Shown piece by piece: positions 56,019-64,000 of a stretch of 64,000 nucleotides of DNA. Both the position numbers and the translations under genes were made by a program. The stretch is from the NCBI RefSeq assembly GCF_003111685.1, contig NZ_CP022191.1, positions 1 through 64,000 of the forward strand, written 5' to 3'. Below the pieces are notes generated by a model, which did no database searches, was not told where the DNA came from, and saw only the letters and a list, made by a program, of their open reading frames with translations. The stretch comes from Alloyangia pacifica. Lineage in GTDB: Bacteria; Pseudomonadota; Alphaproteobacteria; Rhodobacterales; Rhodobacteraceae. Each line of letters begins with the position of its first letter. Positions within the stretch are counted from its first letter, which is position 1.

Positions 56019-57065
56019 ATGACAAAACAAGAGAAAAAGCCGGTCACCCTGCGTCAGGTCGCCGAATGTGCCGGGGTTTCCGCCGCCACCGCCTCGCTGG
56101 TTCTGAACGGCAAGGGCGACATCTCGGAGGCGACTCGCCAGCGGGTGCTGAGCGCCGTGCGGCAGATGAAATACAAGCCCCGCAACGGCCGCACGCGCCC
56201 CGATTCCGTCAACACGCTGCGCTTTCTCAAAATCGCCCGCCACGGCCACACGGTGAACCGCGACCACAATCACTTCATCTCCGACTACATCGACGGCATG
56301 TCCTACGAGGCGACCCGCCGGGACTATTCGCTGCAGGTCGAGAGCTTCGAGGGCACCGACGTGGACAAGATCGCCGAGTCCCTGCGCTCGGGCGACCTGC
56401 GCGGAGCGGTGATCCTCGGCACCGAGCTGACCAAGGAAGAGGTGCAGTGCCTCGCCCGCGCGCCCCTGCCGGTCGTCTTCATCGACACCTACCACCCGCT
56501 GCTCGACCTCAGCTTCGTCGACATGGACAACGACCAGGCGGTCTTCGCGTTGCTGCGCCACCTCGCCGGGCGCGGCTTCCGGCGCATCGGCATGGTGGCC
56601 AGCCACACCGCGGTGACCAATTTCGCGCTGCGCCACGACGCCTTCCTGCGCGGCATGGCGGCGCTGGGGCTCGAGGCGGACGAGACGCTGATCCTATCGG
56701 TGGATTCGACGCTCGAGGGCGCCTACAGCGACGGACTCGCTCAGCTTGCTGCCGCCCCGCGCGTGGCCGAGGCCTATTTCTGCGCCAATGACATGATCGC
56801 CTTCGGCTTCATTAAGGCGCTGCGCGAGCACGGGCTGCGCATCCCGGAGGATGTCTCGGTCGTGGGGTTCGACAACCTGCCGATGAGTGCAATGAGCGAG
56901 CCCGCCCTTAGCACCATCGAGGTGCCGAAGCGCCGCATCGGCGCGATGGCGGTGCGCCTGCTCGACGACATGCTGATCGCCACCGCGCCGGAGCCCGCCA
57001 CCAAGGTGCTGATCAGCGGCGCGCTCGTCGGCCGCGAAAGCGTCGGGACTCCAAGCGGCGACTGA
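56019..57065 (+). CDS. LacI-family transcriptional regulator (kinase/ABC operon)
   Basis: A 348-residue repressor. The DNA-binding domain VTLRQVAECAGVSAATASLV followed by RQRVLSAVRQMKYKP is at residues 9-55. The ligand domain carries DNDQAVFALLRHLAGRGFRR and VVGFDNLPMSAMSEPALSTI. The HTH differs from common LacI in its ATASLVLNGKGD recognition turn, which fits the unusual TTTA-N-TAAA operators beside it. It is divergent from the permease gene and probably represses the ABC-DhaKL-reductase unit. Confidence 0.9.
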   Translation: MTKQEKKPVTLRQVAECAGVSAATASLVLNGKGDISEATRQRVLSAVRQMKYKPRNGRTRPDSVNTLRFLKIARHGHTVNRDHNHFISDYIDGMSYEATRRDYSLQVESFEGTDVDKIAESLRSGDLRGAVILGTELTKEEVQCLARAPLPVVFIDTYHPLLDLSFVDMDNDQAVFALLRHLAGRGFRRIGMVASHTAVTNFALRHDAFLRGMAALGLEADETLILSVDSTLEGAYSDGLAQLAAAPRVAEAYFCANDMIAFGFIKALREHGLRIPEDVSVVGFDNLPMSAMSEPALSTIEVPKRRIGAMAVRLLDDMLIATAPEPATKVLISGALVGRESVGTPSGD

Positions 57066-57068
57066 GGA

Positions 57069-58082
57069 TCAGCGCGGCGCGGGTCCGACCGTGCCGCGGC
57101 GGATGAGCGCCGGGGGCAGCACCGAGACCTGCGCCGGGGACTCCCCGAGCAGGCAGCGCGCCGCGGCGCGGCCGATCTCGGACTTGTCCACCGCCACCGT
57201 CGTCAGCCCGGGCCAGGTAAACGCCGCCTCGTCCATGTCGTCGCAGCCGATCAGCGACACCTCCCGCCCCGGCTCGAGCCCCAGTTCGCGGATCGCGGCC
57301 AGCACCCCGAAGGCCACCAGGTCGCTGAAGCAGACCAGCCCGGTCGGGGCGTCGGTTTCCCGCAGCAGGTCGAGCGCTGCCGATCGCCCGAAGGCCCGGC
57401 TCGTCGGCCCGTGACGGACCAGCGGCGGCGGCAGCCCGGCCTCCTTAAGCGCGGCGCGGAAGCCGCCAAACCGCCCGCGCGCGGTCGAGGTGTCCTGCCC
57501 GCCGCCGATCCAGCCGATGCGCCGATGCCCCGCCTCGATCATGCACTCTGCCGCCAGCCGCCCGGCAAGCGGGTCATCGTTGACGAACTGCGGCAGCGCC
57601 ACCCCCTCGACCTGCCGCGAGAAGATCGCCGTGGGCACGATCGGCGTCGCCCCGGGTCCACGCGGCAGCAGCACGTCGAGATCGGTGGGGCCAGTGCCGT
57701 GTACCGGGCAGAGCACGATCCCGCCCACCCCATGCTCGAGCGCAGTCTGCAGGAAGCGCCGTTGTTGATCGAGGCTCTCGCGCGCGACGCCGAGAAAGAC
57801 TTTGCGGTCGCGGGTGCAGAGCTCGTCCTCGATCTGCACGAGGAACTCGTTGAACACCGGGTTGGACAGGTCGCTGAGGCAGACCGCGACGAGGTGGCTC
57901 TCGGCTCGGCGCAGGTCGGCGGCGGCGCGGTTGTAGATGTATCCGAGCCGCACTGCGGCCTGGCGCACCGACTCGGCCGTGGCGGCAGGAATCCGGGGAT
58001 GCGCGCGCAGCGCAAGCGAGACGGAGGACACCGATAGCCCCAGCTCCTCGGCGATGTCGCGCAGCGTCGTTCTTTTTGTCAT
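57069..58082 (-). CDS. LacI-family transcriptional regulator (Tct operon)
   Basis: A 337-residue regulator. The N-terminal HTH is TLRDIAEELGLSVSSVSLAL with AVRLGYIYNRAAADLRR after it. The ligand domain has ECMIEAGHRRIGWIGGGQDT and LIGCDDMDEAAFTWPGLTTV. It ends 3 bp from the other LacI gene (tail to tail) and is divergent from the TctC gene, which it probably controls through the palindrome at 58145-58162. Confidence 0.9.
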   Translation of the reverse strand: MTKRTTLRDIAEELGLSVSSVSLALRAHPRIPAATAESVRQAAVRLGYIYNRAAADLRRAESHLVAVCLSDLSNPVFNEFLVQIEDELCTRDRKVFLGVARESLDQQRRFLQTALEHGVGGIVLCPVHGTGPTDLDVLLPRGPGATPIVPTAIFSRQVEGVALPQFVNDDPLAGRLAAECMIEAGHRRIGWIGGGQDTSTARGRFGGFRAALKEAGLPPPLVRHGPTSRAFGRSAALDLLRETDAPTGLVCFSDLVAFGVLAAIRELGLEPGREVSLIGCDDMDEAAFTWPGLTTVAVDKSEIGRAAARCLLGESPAQVSVLPPALIRRGTVGPAPR

Positions 58083-58144
58083 GCCATTCCCGCCTTTATT
58101 CCTTCAGTATCCGCGCGCTTTCGCCGAACCAATCAAAAAATGCT

Positions 58145-58162
58145 TAGTCAAACGATTGACTA
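58145..58162. promoter_or_regulatory. Putative LacI operator with central CG
   Basis: TAGTCAAACGATTGACTA: 7-bp arms around A-CG-A, the classic LacI-family layout. It lies in the divergent gap between the regulator and the Tct genes. Confidence 0.75.
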
Positions 58163-58165
58163 GAG

Positions 58166-58177
58166 ATGGTATACCAT
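58166..58177. promoter_or_regulatory. Second palindrome in the Tct promoter
   Basis: ATGGTATACCAT, a perfect 12-bp palindrome three bases after the LacI site. TGGT..ACCA sites are typical for FCD-type GntR regulators, and its TATACC could also be part of a -10 box. Its role is uncertain. Confidence 0.5.
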
Positions 58178-58241
58178 GGTCCAACTATCCCCGGGCACTG
58201 TCGGAGGATGCTTTGGGGCAGTGCATCAATGGGAGGATTAC

Positions 58242-59222
58242 ATGTACAGATTTGCACGGGTGGCCGTTTGCGCCGCCGCCATTGCCACGTCCGGAACCGC
58301 GGTGCTTGCGCAGGACAGCTGCGATTGGAAACCCGACCGCGCGGTCACCTACATCGTGCCCTGGGGCGCAGGTGGCGGCACCGATGCCAACTCGCGGATG
58401 CTGGCGAGTCTTCTTGAGAAGTCCTGGGGCGTGCCGTTCAACGTGGTGAACCGCACCGGCGGGAACGGCGTCACCGGTCACTCGGCGATCTCGCGCGCCG
58501 AGCCCGACGGCTACACGGTTGGCGCTGTCACGGTCGAGATCAACACCATGCACTGGGTTGGCCTGACCGAGATGACCTACGAGGACGTCACCCCTATCGC
58601 GCTGATCGACATCGTCCCCGCATCGGTTCTGGTAGGCAAGAAGAGCCCGTTTGGTACTGTCAACGAACTGCTCGACTATGCGCGAGAGAACCCTGGCGAG
58701 CTGACCGGCTCGGGCACGTCCCTCGGGGGCATTTGGCACCTGGCCCTGGCCGGGATGCTGAACGCCGAGGGGATGGCCCCCGACGCGATCCGCTGGATTC
58801 CCTCGCAGGGCGCCGCCCCGGCGCTGCAGGAACTGGTCGCGGGCGGCGTCGACGTCGCCACCCCCGCCCTGTCCGAGGGCAAGACGCTCGTAGAGTCCGA
58901 CGAGGTCAAGGCGCTGGCCTACATGCACCACAGCCCGATGGAGGCGCTGCCCGATGTTCCGCTGACCTCCGAGGCTCTCGAAAGCGGCTGGACCCTTGCG
59001 GCCTACATATCCATCTCCGGTCCCGATGGGATGCCCGCGAACATCGTGTGCTCCTATGAAAAGGCTGTGGCTGAAGTCGTCGCCTCGCAGGAGTGGGCCG
59101 ACTTCAAGGCCAGCCGCGGCGCCGAGGTGGTCGACATGGGCGCGGAAGATCTCGCCGCGTACATGCAGCAGCAGGACGCAGCGCTCGGCGAGGTGATCCA
59201 GGCCGTCGGCCTCGCCAAGTAA
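58242..59222 (+). CDS. Tripartite tricarboxylate transporter binding protein (TctC/Bug family)
   Basis: A 326-residue periplasmic protein. The signal peptide ends in VLA-QDSCDW. RAVTYIVPWGAGGGTDANSR and NRTGGNGVTGHSAI are the Bug-family ligand loops. GGGAGGATTAC precedes ATG 58242. The two cysteines (mature Cys in DSCDW and IVCSYEKA) may form a disulfide. It delivers a carboxylate or sugar acid to TctBA encoded next. Confidence 0.9.
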   Translation: MYRFARVAVCAAAIATSGTAVLAQDSCDWKPDRAVTYIVPWGAGGGTDANSRMLASLLEKSWGVPFNVVNRTGGNGVTGHSAISRAEPDGYTVGAVTVEINTMHWVGLTEMTYEDVTPIALIDIVPASVLVGKKSPFGTVNELLDYARENPGELTGSGTSLGGIWHLALAGMLNAEGMAPDAIRWIPSQGAAPALQELVAGGVDVATPALSEGKTLVESDEVKALAYMHHSPMEALPDVPLTSEALESGWTLAAYISISGPDGMPANIVCSYEKAVAEVVASQEWADFKASRGAEVVDMGAEDLAAYMQQQDAALGEVIQAVGLAK

Positions 59223-59236
59223 GCGGGCCGGGACAA

Positions 59237-59692
59237 ATGACTGCAACACGGGACATCGTGACGGGGGCGGCGCTTGTCGCCCTCGGCACACTGATGATCT
59301 GGATCGCCTCGGGCTTTCCGCAGATCGGCGCCATGGCTTTTGGCCCCGACCTCTTTCCGCGCATAATCGCCTCAGGGCTGATCCTGTCGGGGCTCGGCAT
59401 CCTTCTCGAGGCGGCGCGCGGCATCGCCCCGGCAAGCGAAGGAAGTCGCCTTCAGGCGCTGCCGATCCTGATCTTGCTGGCGTTGGTGGCCGCCTTCGCG
59501 GTCCTGTTGCCGGTTCTCGGATTTCACATCGCTGCGGCACTGGCGCTGCTCATTGCGGTGTGGGTTTTTGGTGGCGGCTGGCCAATCGCGACTGCCGTGG
59601 CGCTGCTCGCGCCCATCGTCCTGCATTTCGTGTTCTACAGCGTACTGCGGGTGCCGCTGCCATGGGGCCCACTAACCCAGGTGGCCTGGTAG
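59237..59692 (+). CDS. TTT transporter small membrane subunit (TctB)
   Basis: A 151-residue protein with about four membrane helices (VTGAALVALGTLMIWIASGF; ALPILILLALVAAFAVLLPV). The AFGPDLFPRIIA loop is typical of TctB. It begins 14 bp after the TctC gene and is followed 10 bp later by TctA. Confidence 0.88.
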   Translation: MTATRDIVTGAALVALGTLMIWIASGFPQIGAMAFGPDLFPRIIASGLILSGLGILLEAARGIAPASEGSRLQALPILILLALVAAFAVLLPVLGFHIAAALALLIAVWVFGGGWPIATAVALLAPIVLHFVFYSVLRVPLPWGPLTQVAW

Positions 59693-59702
59693 GGGACTGG
59701 TC

Positions 59703-61223
59703 ATGGACATTTTTGCGATCTTCACCGCCGTGCTTGAACCGCACCTCATGGCGACGGTTCTGCTGTGCACGCTCTACGGCGCCTTCGTCGGCTCGATGCC
59801 CGGGCTCACCGCGACCATGGCGGTCGCGTTGCTGGTCCCCTTCACCTATTTCATGGGCCCGGCGCAGGCGGTGGCGGCCATCGTCGCCACCACCACCACC
59901 GCAATCTTCGCTGGCGATATCTCGGGGGCGCTGCTCAAGATGCCCGGCACTCCCGCCTCGGCAGCCTATGTCGAGGACAGCTACGCGCTGGCCCAATCCG
60001 GCAAGCCACGCACCACGCTGTTCGTCTCACTGTTTGCCGGGGTCCTCGGCGGTATCATCGGGGTGATCCTGCTTGCCTTAGCGACACCACAGCTCGCCCG
60101 GCTCTCCGCCAGCTTCTCAAGCGACGAAGCGTTCTGGCTGGCGACGCTGGGGCTTAGCTGCGCAGTCTTCGTCGGCGGGGCATCGGTGGCACGCAACTTC
60201 GCATCGCTTTTCATAGGACTCGCTATTGCCACGGTCGGCATCGACGTCGCCGTGGGCCATCCGCGCTACACGTTCGGGCTCATGGATCTCTACGACGGTG
60301 TCAGCTTCATCCCGGCGATGATTGGCCTCTTTGCGCTGTCCGAACTCCTGCGCAATGCCGGTTCGGGCGAAGAGACCAAGCTGCGACGGATCAAGATCGA
60401 GCCACTCAGCGCGGCCCTGTGCGGCGCGCTGCACGAGATCCGCACCCGCTGGGTTTCAGTGATGCGCTCGGGGCTCGGCGGTACAGTAGTTGGCGCTCTG
60501 CCCGGTGCGGGCGCCGACGTGGCCGCGTGGATCGCCTACGCCCTGTCGCGGCGGTTCTCGCGCACTCCGGAGAAATTTGGCAAGGGCCATCTCGAGGGGA
60601 TCGTTGACGGCGGAGCCGCGAACAACGCCGCCGTGGCGGGTGCATGGACCCCGGCGCTGGTATTTGGCATCCCCGGCGACAGCGTAACCGCCATCGCGAT
60701 CGGCGTGCTGCTGATGAAGGGCCTCACGCCCGGTCCGGATATCTTCACCACCGATGCCAACCTCGTCTACACGATCTTCGGCGCCTTCTTCATGGCCAAC
60801 CTGCTGATGCTGCTTACCGGCGGACTAGCAGTCACCGTAGCAACCTACCTTCTGCGCATCCCTCGCGCCGTGTTAATGCCGCTGGTGCTCATGCTCTCAC
60901 TTATAGGCGCCTATGCCATCATGGGCAGCACGATGGCGATTTGGATCGTCCTGGTTCTCGGACTGCTCGGCTTCGTCATGGCCTGGGCGCAGATCCCGCT
61001 CGCCCCGGCGATCCTCGGCATCGTTCTCGGCAAGGTGGTCGAGGGCAACTTCATGGTATCGATGATGAAAGCGCAGGGCGATCTTACAGGCTTCTTCGAG
61101 CGCGGCACCGCCGCAGTGCTGGGCGCAATTACCCTCCTCGTGTGGGGCCTGCTGCTGCTCCGGGCGGCGCTCGAGATCATTGGCAAACGTTCTTCACATT
61201 CTGAAAGGGAAGCAAATTCATGA
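59703..61223 (+). CDS. TTT transporter large membrane subunit (TctA)
   Basis: A 506-residue, about 12-helix permease. YGAFVGSMPGLTATMAVALL, ISGALLKMPGTPASAAYVED and GGTVVGALPGAGADVAAWIA are the conserved TctA repeats. GIPGDSVTAIAIGVLLMKGL follows. The stop overlaps the aldolase start by 4 bp. Confidence 0.92.
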   Translation: MDIFAIFTAVLEPHLMATVLLCTLYGAFVGSMPGLTATMAVALLVPFTYFMGPAQAVAAIVATTTTAIFAGDISGALLKMPGTPASAAYVEDSYALAQSGKPRTTLFVSLFAGVLGGIIGVILLALATPQLARLSASFSSDEAFWLATLGLSCAVFVGGASVARNFASLFIGLAIATVGIDVAVGHPRYTFGLMDLYDGVSFIPAMIGLFALSELLRNAGSGEETKLRRIKIEPLSAALCGALHEIRTRWVSVMRSGLGGTVVGALPGAGADVAAWIAYALSRRFSRTPEKFGKGHLEGIVDGGAANNAAVAGAWTPALVFGIPGDSVTAIAIGVLLMKGLTPGPDIFTTDANLVYTIFGAFFMANLLMLLTGGLAVTVATYLLRIPRAVLMPLVLMLSLIGAYAIMGSTMAIWIVLVLGLLGFVMAWAQIPLAPAILGIVLGKVVEGNFMVSMMKAQGDLTGFFERGTAAVLGAITLLVWGLLLLRAALEIIGKRSSHSEREANS

Positions 61224-62005
61224 CTGGCAAGAACAAGCTCAAGGCGCGGCTCCAGGCCGGCGAAACCGTCACCGCCGCGTGGCTCGAGTTTGGTACTCCC
61301 GAGGTGGCAGAACTTCTCGTGCACACCGGCTGGGACGTGGTGGTGATCGACTGCGAACACGGAACCGCTGGGCTCGAGGAAGGGCTCGGACTGATCAGGG
61401 CCGTTGAGGCCGCGGGCGGACAGGCTATCGTTCGCGTCCCCGATTGCTCGGAGGCTACGCTGAAACGTGCGCTCGACCGCGGCGCGCGTTCGCTCATGGT
61501 GCCGATGGTGAGCTCTGCGGCCATGGCGCGCGACATTGCTGCCTTCTGCCAGTATTCCCCCCGCGGTCGTCGGGGCTATGCAGCCCCTATCGTCCGCGCC
61601 TCGGACTACGGCAAGCGTACAGACTACGCCAAGACCGCTCATGACGAGCTGCTGATCATGGCGCAGATTGAGCATGTCGACACGGTACGCGAGGTCGCCG
61701 AGATCGCGGGCATCGAGGGTATCGACATGGCCTTCGTCGGACCCAATGATTTCGCCGCATCAATGGACCATCTCGAGGACATGACCCACCCCGACGTCCA
61801 AGGCCAGATCGCTGAGGTCGAGAAAGTGGCGCGCGCCGTAGGGCTGATGCTAGGAACAATCGTCGGCGCAGGCCGCAGCTATGCCGACCTGCGGGAAGCG
61901 GGCTATAGCTTTATTGTTGGGCCGAACGACATCAGCCTGCTGGCCGCGGCGTCGCGCGCCGCGCGGGCCGAAAGCGAAATGAACCTTGGTTGCCGAGGCA
62001 GTTGA
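61220..62005 (+). CDS. HpcH/HpaI-family class-II aldolase
   Basis: A 261-residue aldolase of the 2-keto-3-deoxy-L-rhamnonate/4-hydroxy-2-oxoheptanedioate type. TAAWLEFGTPEVAELLVHTG, VVIDCEHGTAG (catalytic His), RVPDCSEATLKRALDRGARS, the metal Glu in MAQIEHVDTV and Asp in GIDMAFVGPNDFAAS are present. It cleaves a 2-keto-3-deoxy acid to pyruvate and an aldehyde. Translational coupling to TctA suggests the imported acid is converted to its substrate. Confidence 0.88.
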   Translation: MTGKNKLKARLQAGETVTAAWLEFGTPEVAELLVHTGWDVVVIDCEHGTAGLEEGLGLIRAVEAAGGQAIVRVPDCSEATLKRALDRGARSLMVPMVSSAAMARDIAAFCQYSPRGRRGYAAPIVRASDYGKRTDYAKTAHDELLIMAQIEHVDTVREVAEIAGIEGIDMAFVGPNDFAASMDHLEDMTHPDVQGQIAEVEKVARAVGLMLGTIVGAGRSYADLREAGYSFIVGPNDISLLAAASRAARAESEMNLGCRGS

Positions 62006-62261
62006 GCCGACTGACTTGTGAATTCCGAAGTAAACACTGGCTATGAAGTACTACGGGAGTCCCGGCGAAGTGCACTGAATTTCCTAACGGATATGCTCAA
62101 GAGGGCCTTCGCCGACCTCGAGGCCACTTTCTTCGATCAGATGCCGAACCCCGGCTCCCATCGGAGATGGTTAGGAGAGTAGCCTCACGTCTGATTGGTT
62201 CGAATTTGTAGTAGCGCAAATTTGGGCGAGACAGGCAAACAGAACCAAGGAAGGGCCAAAA

Positions 62262-63263
62262 GTGGCTAGTAACAAGCTTAGGGTCGCGATTGCAGGGGCC
62301 GGAGCGATCAGCCAATTTCACCTCATCGGATGGCAGGCACAGGCAGACGTTGAGATTGTTGGGATTTGCGACCCAGACAAGGACAAAGCACACGCGCGAG
62401 GGGAGGCCTTTGGTATCTCTCGCGTCTTTGCCGACATGGCGGAAATGCTGGACGAGACCCAGCCCGACGCCGTCGACATCATCACTCCGGTGGGCAGCCA
62501 TGCGCGGCTGGTGCGCATCGCCGCCGACAAGGGCGTGCACGCGATGTGCCAAAAACCCATGACCCCTACGGTGGCCGAGGCAGAGGCTCTTATCGCTGAT
62601 GTGGGTGAGCGCGTGCGTTTTATGGTCCATGAAAACTACCGCTTTCGTCCGCATTACGCTGAGCTCGCGCAGCGGATGCAGGACGGGGAGGTCGGCAGGT
62701 TGCGTCATGCCCGGATGACGGTCCGCGCCTCGGCAGTATGGGACTACGAAGGCAAAGAGCCCTTCCTACTGGGACGCCAGCCTTACCTCACAGACTTCCG
62801 GCGCCTCTTGGTCTTCGAAGTTCTGATCCACCATTTGGATGCCCTCCGCGCAATCATCGGCGAAATGGACGTGGTCAGCGCAACCCTGGACCGCATTAAC
62901 CCGGCGCTGAAAGGCGAGGATGTCGCGTTGATACAACTCCGAGCTGAGAATGGTGCACTGGTCGTCATCGATGCCGACATCGCCGCTCCCGGACACCCGC
63001 CACTTCCGACAGACAGGTTAGAACTATTGGGCGATGCCGACACGCTAATTTACGATCGCGACCGGATCACGCTACTCTCGCAACCGGACGCCGTGTCACA
63101 GCATGACCTCACGGCCAACTACCAGGCCTGCTTCACCGGTGCGGTTACCGACTTTACAGAAGGACTGCGCAGCGGGCGAAAGTTCCAGACCGACAGGCTG
63201 GACAACCTCAAAACATTGCGGCTTATGGAGAGCATCTATCGCGCGGCGGGGGTCGAAGTCTAA
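62262..63263 (+). CDS. Gfo/Idh/MocA-family oxidoreductase
   Basis: A 333-residue NAD(P)-dependent sugar dehydrogenase. The Rossmann motif VAIAGAGAISQFHL is at the N-terminus, CQKPMTPTVAEAEALI gives the catalytic Lys, and VFEVLIHHLDALRAI the catalytic His. The start is GTG 62262 after GGAAGGG. It probably oxidises a sugar or sugar acid in the Tct-linked pathway. The 256-bp gap before it (62006-62261) holds no other gene and suggests its own promoter. Confidence 0.87.
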   Translation: MASNKLRVAIAGAGAISQFHLIGWQAQADVEIVGICDPDKDKAHARGEAFGISRVFADMAEMLDETQPDAVDIITPVGSHARLVRIAADKGVHAMCQKPMTPTVAEAEALIADVGERVRFMVHENYRFRPHYAELAQRMQDGEVGRLRHARMTVRASAVWDYEGKEPFLLGRQPYLTDFRRLLVFEVLIHHLDALRAIIGEMDVVSATLDRINPALKGEDVALIQLRAENGALVVIDADIAAPGHPPLPTDRLELLGDADTLIYDRDRITLLSQPDAVSQHDLTANYQACFTGAVTDFTEGLRSGRKFQTDRLDNLKTLRLMESIYRAAGVEV

Positions 63264-63284
63264 CCGCACGCACTTCTACGACGG

Positions 63285-64000
63285 ATGGCGTTGTTGCAGA
63301 GATCTCATCGTGAAAGATTCACATCGCGAATCCAAGCGGTGAGACGGGCGTCATGAGCAAGCCCAAGCCCAAGCCCGCCCGCTACCGCACGACGAACTGG
63401 TCCGCCTACAACGCTGCGCTGACGAAGCGCGGGTCTCTGCTGATCTGGCTGGACAAGGAGATGGCTTGGCACGCGCCGCATGAGGGCCGCCCCGGACGCC
63501 CGCCAGTCTTCTCGGATGCGGCGATCCAGTTCTGCCTGTCGATCAAGGTGCTATTCAAGCTGCCGCTCAGGCAGACTGCCGGGATGGTCGCAAGCCTCCT
63601 GCGCCTCGCCGGGCTGGACTGGCCCGTTCCAGACTTCTCCACGCTGTGCCGCCGACAGAAGACTCTTAAGGTGCAGATCCCCTATCGCCGTGCCGGTGGG
63701 CCGCTGAACCTGCTGGTGGACAGCACCGGCATCAAGTTCCTCGGCGATGGCGAATGGCAGGCCCGGAAGCACGGTTTGCAAGGCCGTCGCCAATGGCGCA
63801 AGGTCCATCTGGCCATGGACACCGCCACTTCCGACATCCGCGCGGTCGAGTTTACCCCCAGCCGGGAAGGCGACAGCCCCGTCCTGCCAGACCTGCTGGA
63901 CCAGATCCCGGACGACGAAGACATCGGCACCGTGACCGCAGACGGCGCCTACGACACCCGCCGCTGCCATAGCGCCATCATCGCACGCGGTGGCACTGCG
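63285..64000 (+). mobile_element. IS5-family insertion sequence, left part (cut by window edge)
   Basis: GGCGTTGTTGCAGAGATC at 63285-63302 resembles the terminal repeat of IS903-type IS5 elements (GGCTTTGTTGAATAAATC). A transposase frame runs to the window end. The right end is outside the window. Confidence 0.82.
63353..64000 (+). CDS. IS5-family transposase, partial
   Basis: 216 residues are visible from ATG 63353 with no stop before the edge. YRTTNWSAYNAALTKRGSLL begins the protein; SIKVLFKLPLRQTAGMVASL and WPVPDFSTLCRRQKTL are typical IS5/IS903 segments. DDE residues include the Asp in LNLLVDSTGIKFLG and in TVTADGAYDTRRCH. It appears intact as far as seen. Confidence 0.88.
   Translation, partial: MSKPKPKPARYRTTNWSAYNAALTKRGSLLIWLDKEMAWHAPHEGRPGRPPVFSDAAIQFCLSIKVLFKLPLRQTAGMVASLLRLAGLDWPVPDFSTLCRRQKTLKVQIPYRRAGGPLNLLVDSTGIKFLGDGEWQARKHGLQGRRQWRKVHLAMDTATSDIRAVEFTPSREGDSPVLPDLLDQIPDDEDIGTVTADGAYDTRRCHSAIIARGGTA

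Overview
The window is about 64 kb of GC-rich DNA with tight operons, many ABC, TRAP and TTT solute transporters, and insertion sequences of the IS30, IS3 and IS5 families. This points to an alphaproteobacterium, most likely a Rhodobacterales (roseobacter/Salipiger/Paracoccus-like) accessory replicon or catabolic island. That assignment is inferred from gene content and codon style. No rRNA, tRNA, replication gene or CRISPR array was seen.

Layout. (1) 1-4098: a sugar ABC operon (permease, binding protein, ATPase) plus a zinc alcohol dehydrogenase, behind a promoter with nested inverted repeats. (2) 4099-12154: a gene graveyard. It holds an IS30 remnant, an intact cupin and a D-threonine-aldolase-family gene, an N-terminally truncated ornithine-cyclodeaminase-family gene, fragments of PotD-, HAD- and hydantoinase-A-like genes, an intact aldehyde dehydrogenase and a second cupin. 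(3) 12420-23510: an apparent operon with a peptide-type ABC importer, an FAD amine/amino-acid oxidase, an ornithine-cyclodeaminase homologue, a threonine-dehydratase-like enzyme, an APH-type kinase (frameshifted at a G8 tract) and a class-III aminotransferase-fold protein of the phospho-lyase type. (4) 23742-34521: linked nitrogen-compound genes, namely two tandem-GNAT proteins, FAD oxidases, a HAD hydrolase, an M20 deacetylase, a 2-hydroxyacid dehydrogenase, an Lrp regulator, a tartrate/malate dehydrogenase homologue and a semialdehyde dehydrogenase. (5) 34797-36040: a damaged IS3 element.

(6) 36079-46268: a GntR regulator, a DHDPS-family lyase, a GlcD-type FAD dehydrogenase, a TRAP transporter, and an L-fucose-like oxidative route (aldo/keto reductase, FucU mutarotase, lactonase with an in-frame amber, multiply frameshifted ketoglutarate-semialdehyde dehydrogenase). 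(7) 46778-57065: an FGGY kinase, an aldo/keto reductase, DhaL and DhaK without DhaM, and a five-component sugar/polyol ABC importer, divergent from a LacI regulator with three palindromic operators between them. (8) 57069-63263: a second LacI regulator divergent from a TctCBA transporter, an HpcH/HpaI aldolase and a Gfo/Idh/MocA oxidoreductase. (9) 63285-64000: the left part of an IS5-family element cut by the window edge.

The strongest candidate for an undescribed system is region 3 with region 4: uptake of a hydroxylated or N-substituted amino compound, oxidative and eliminative deamination, and kinase plus phospho-lyase processing, flanked by a partly decayed set of the same enzyme families. 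Many genes here are broken by single events, so either this replicon is decaying or the assembly carries errors. Read-level checking separates the two.
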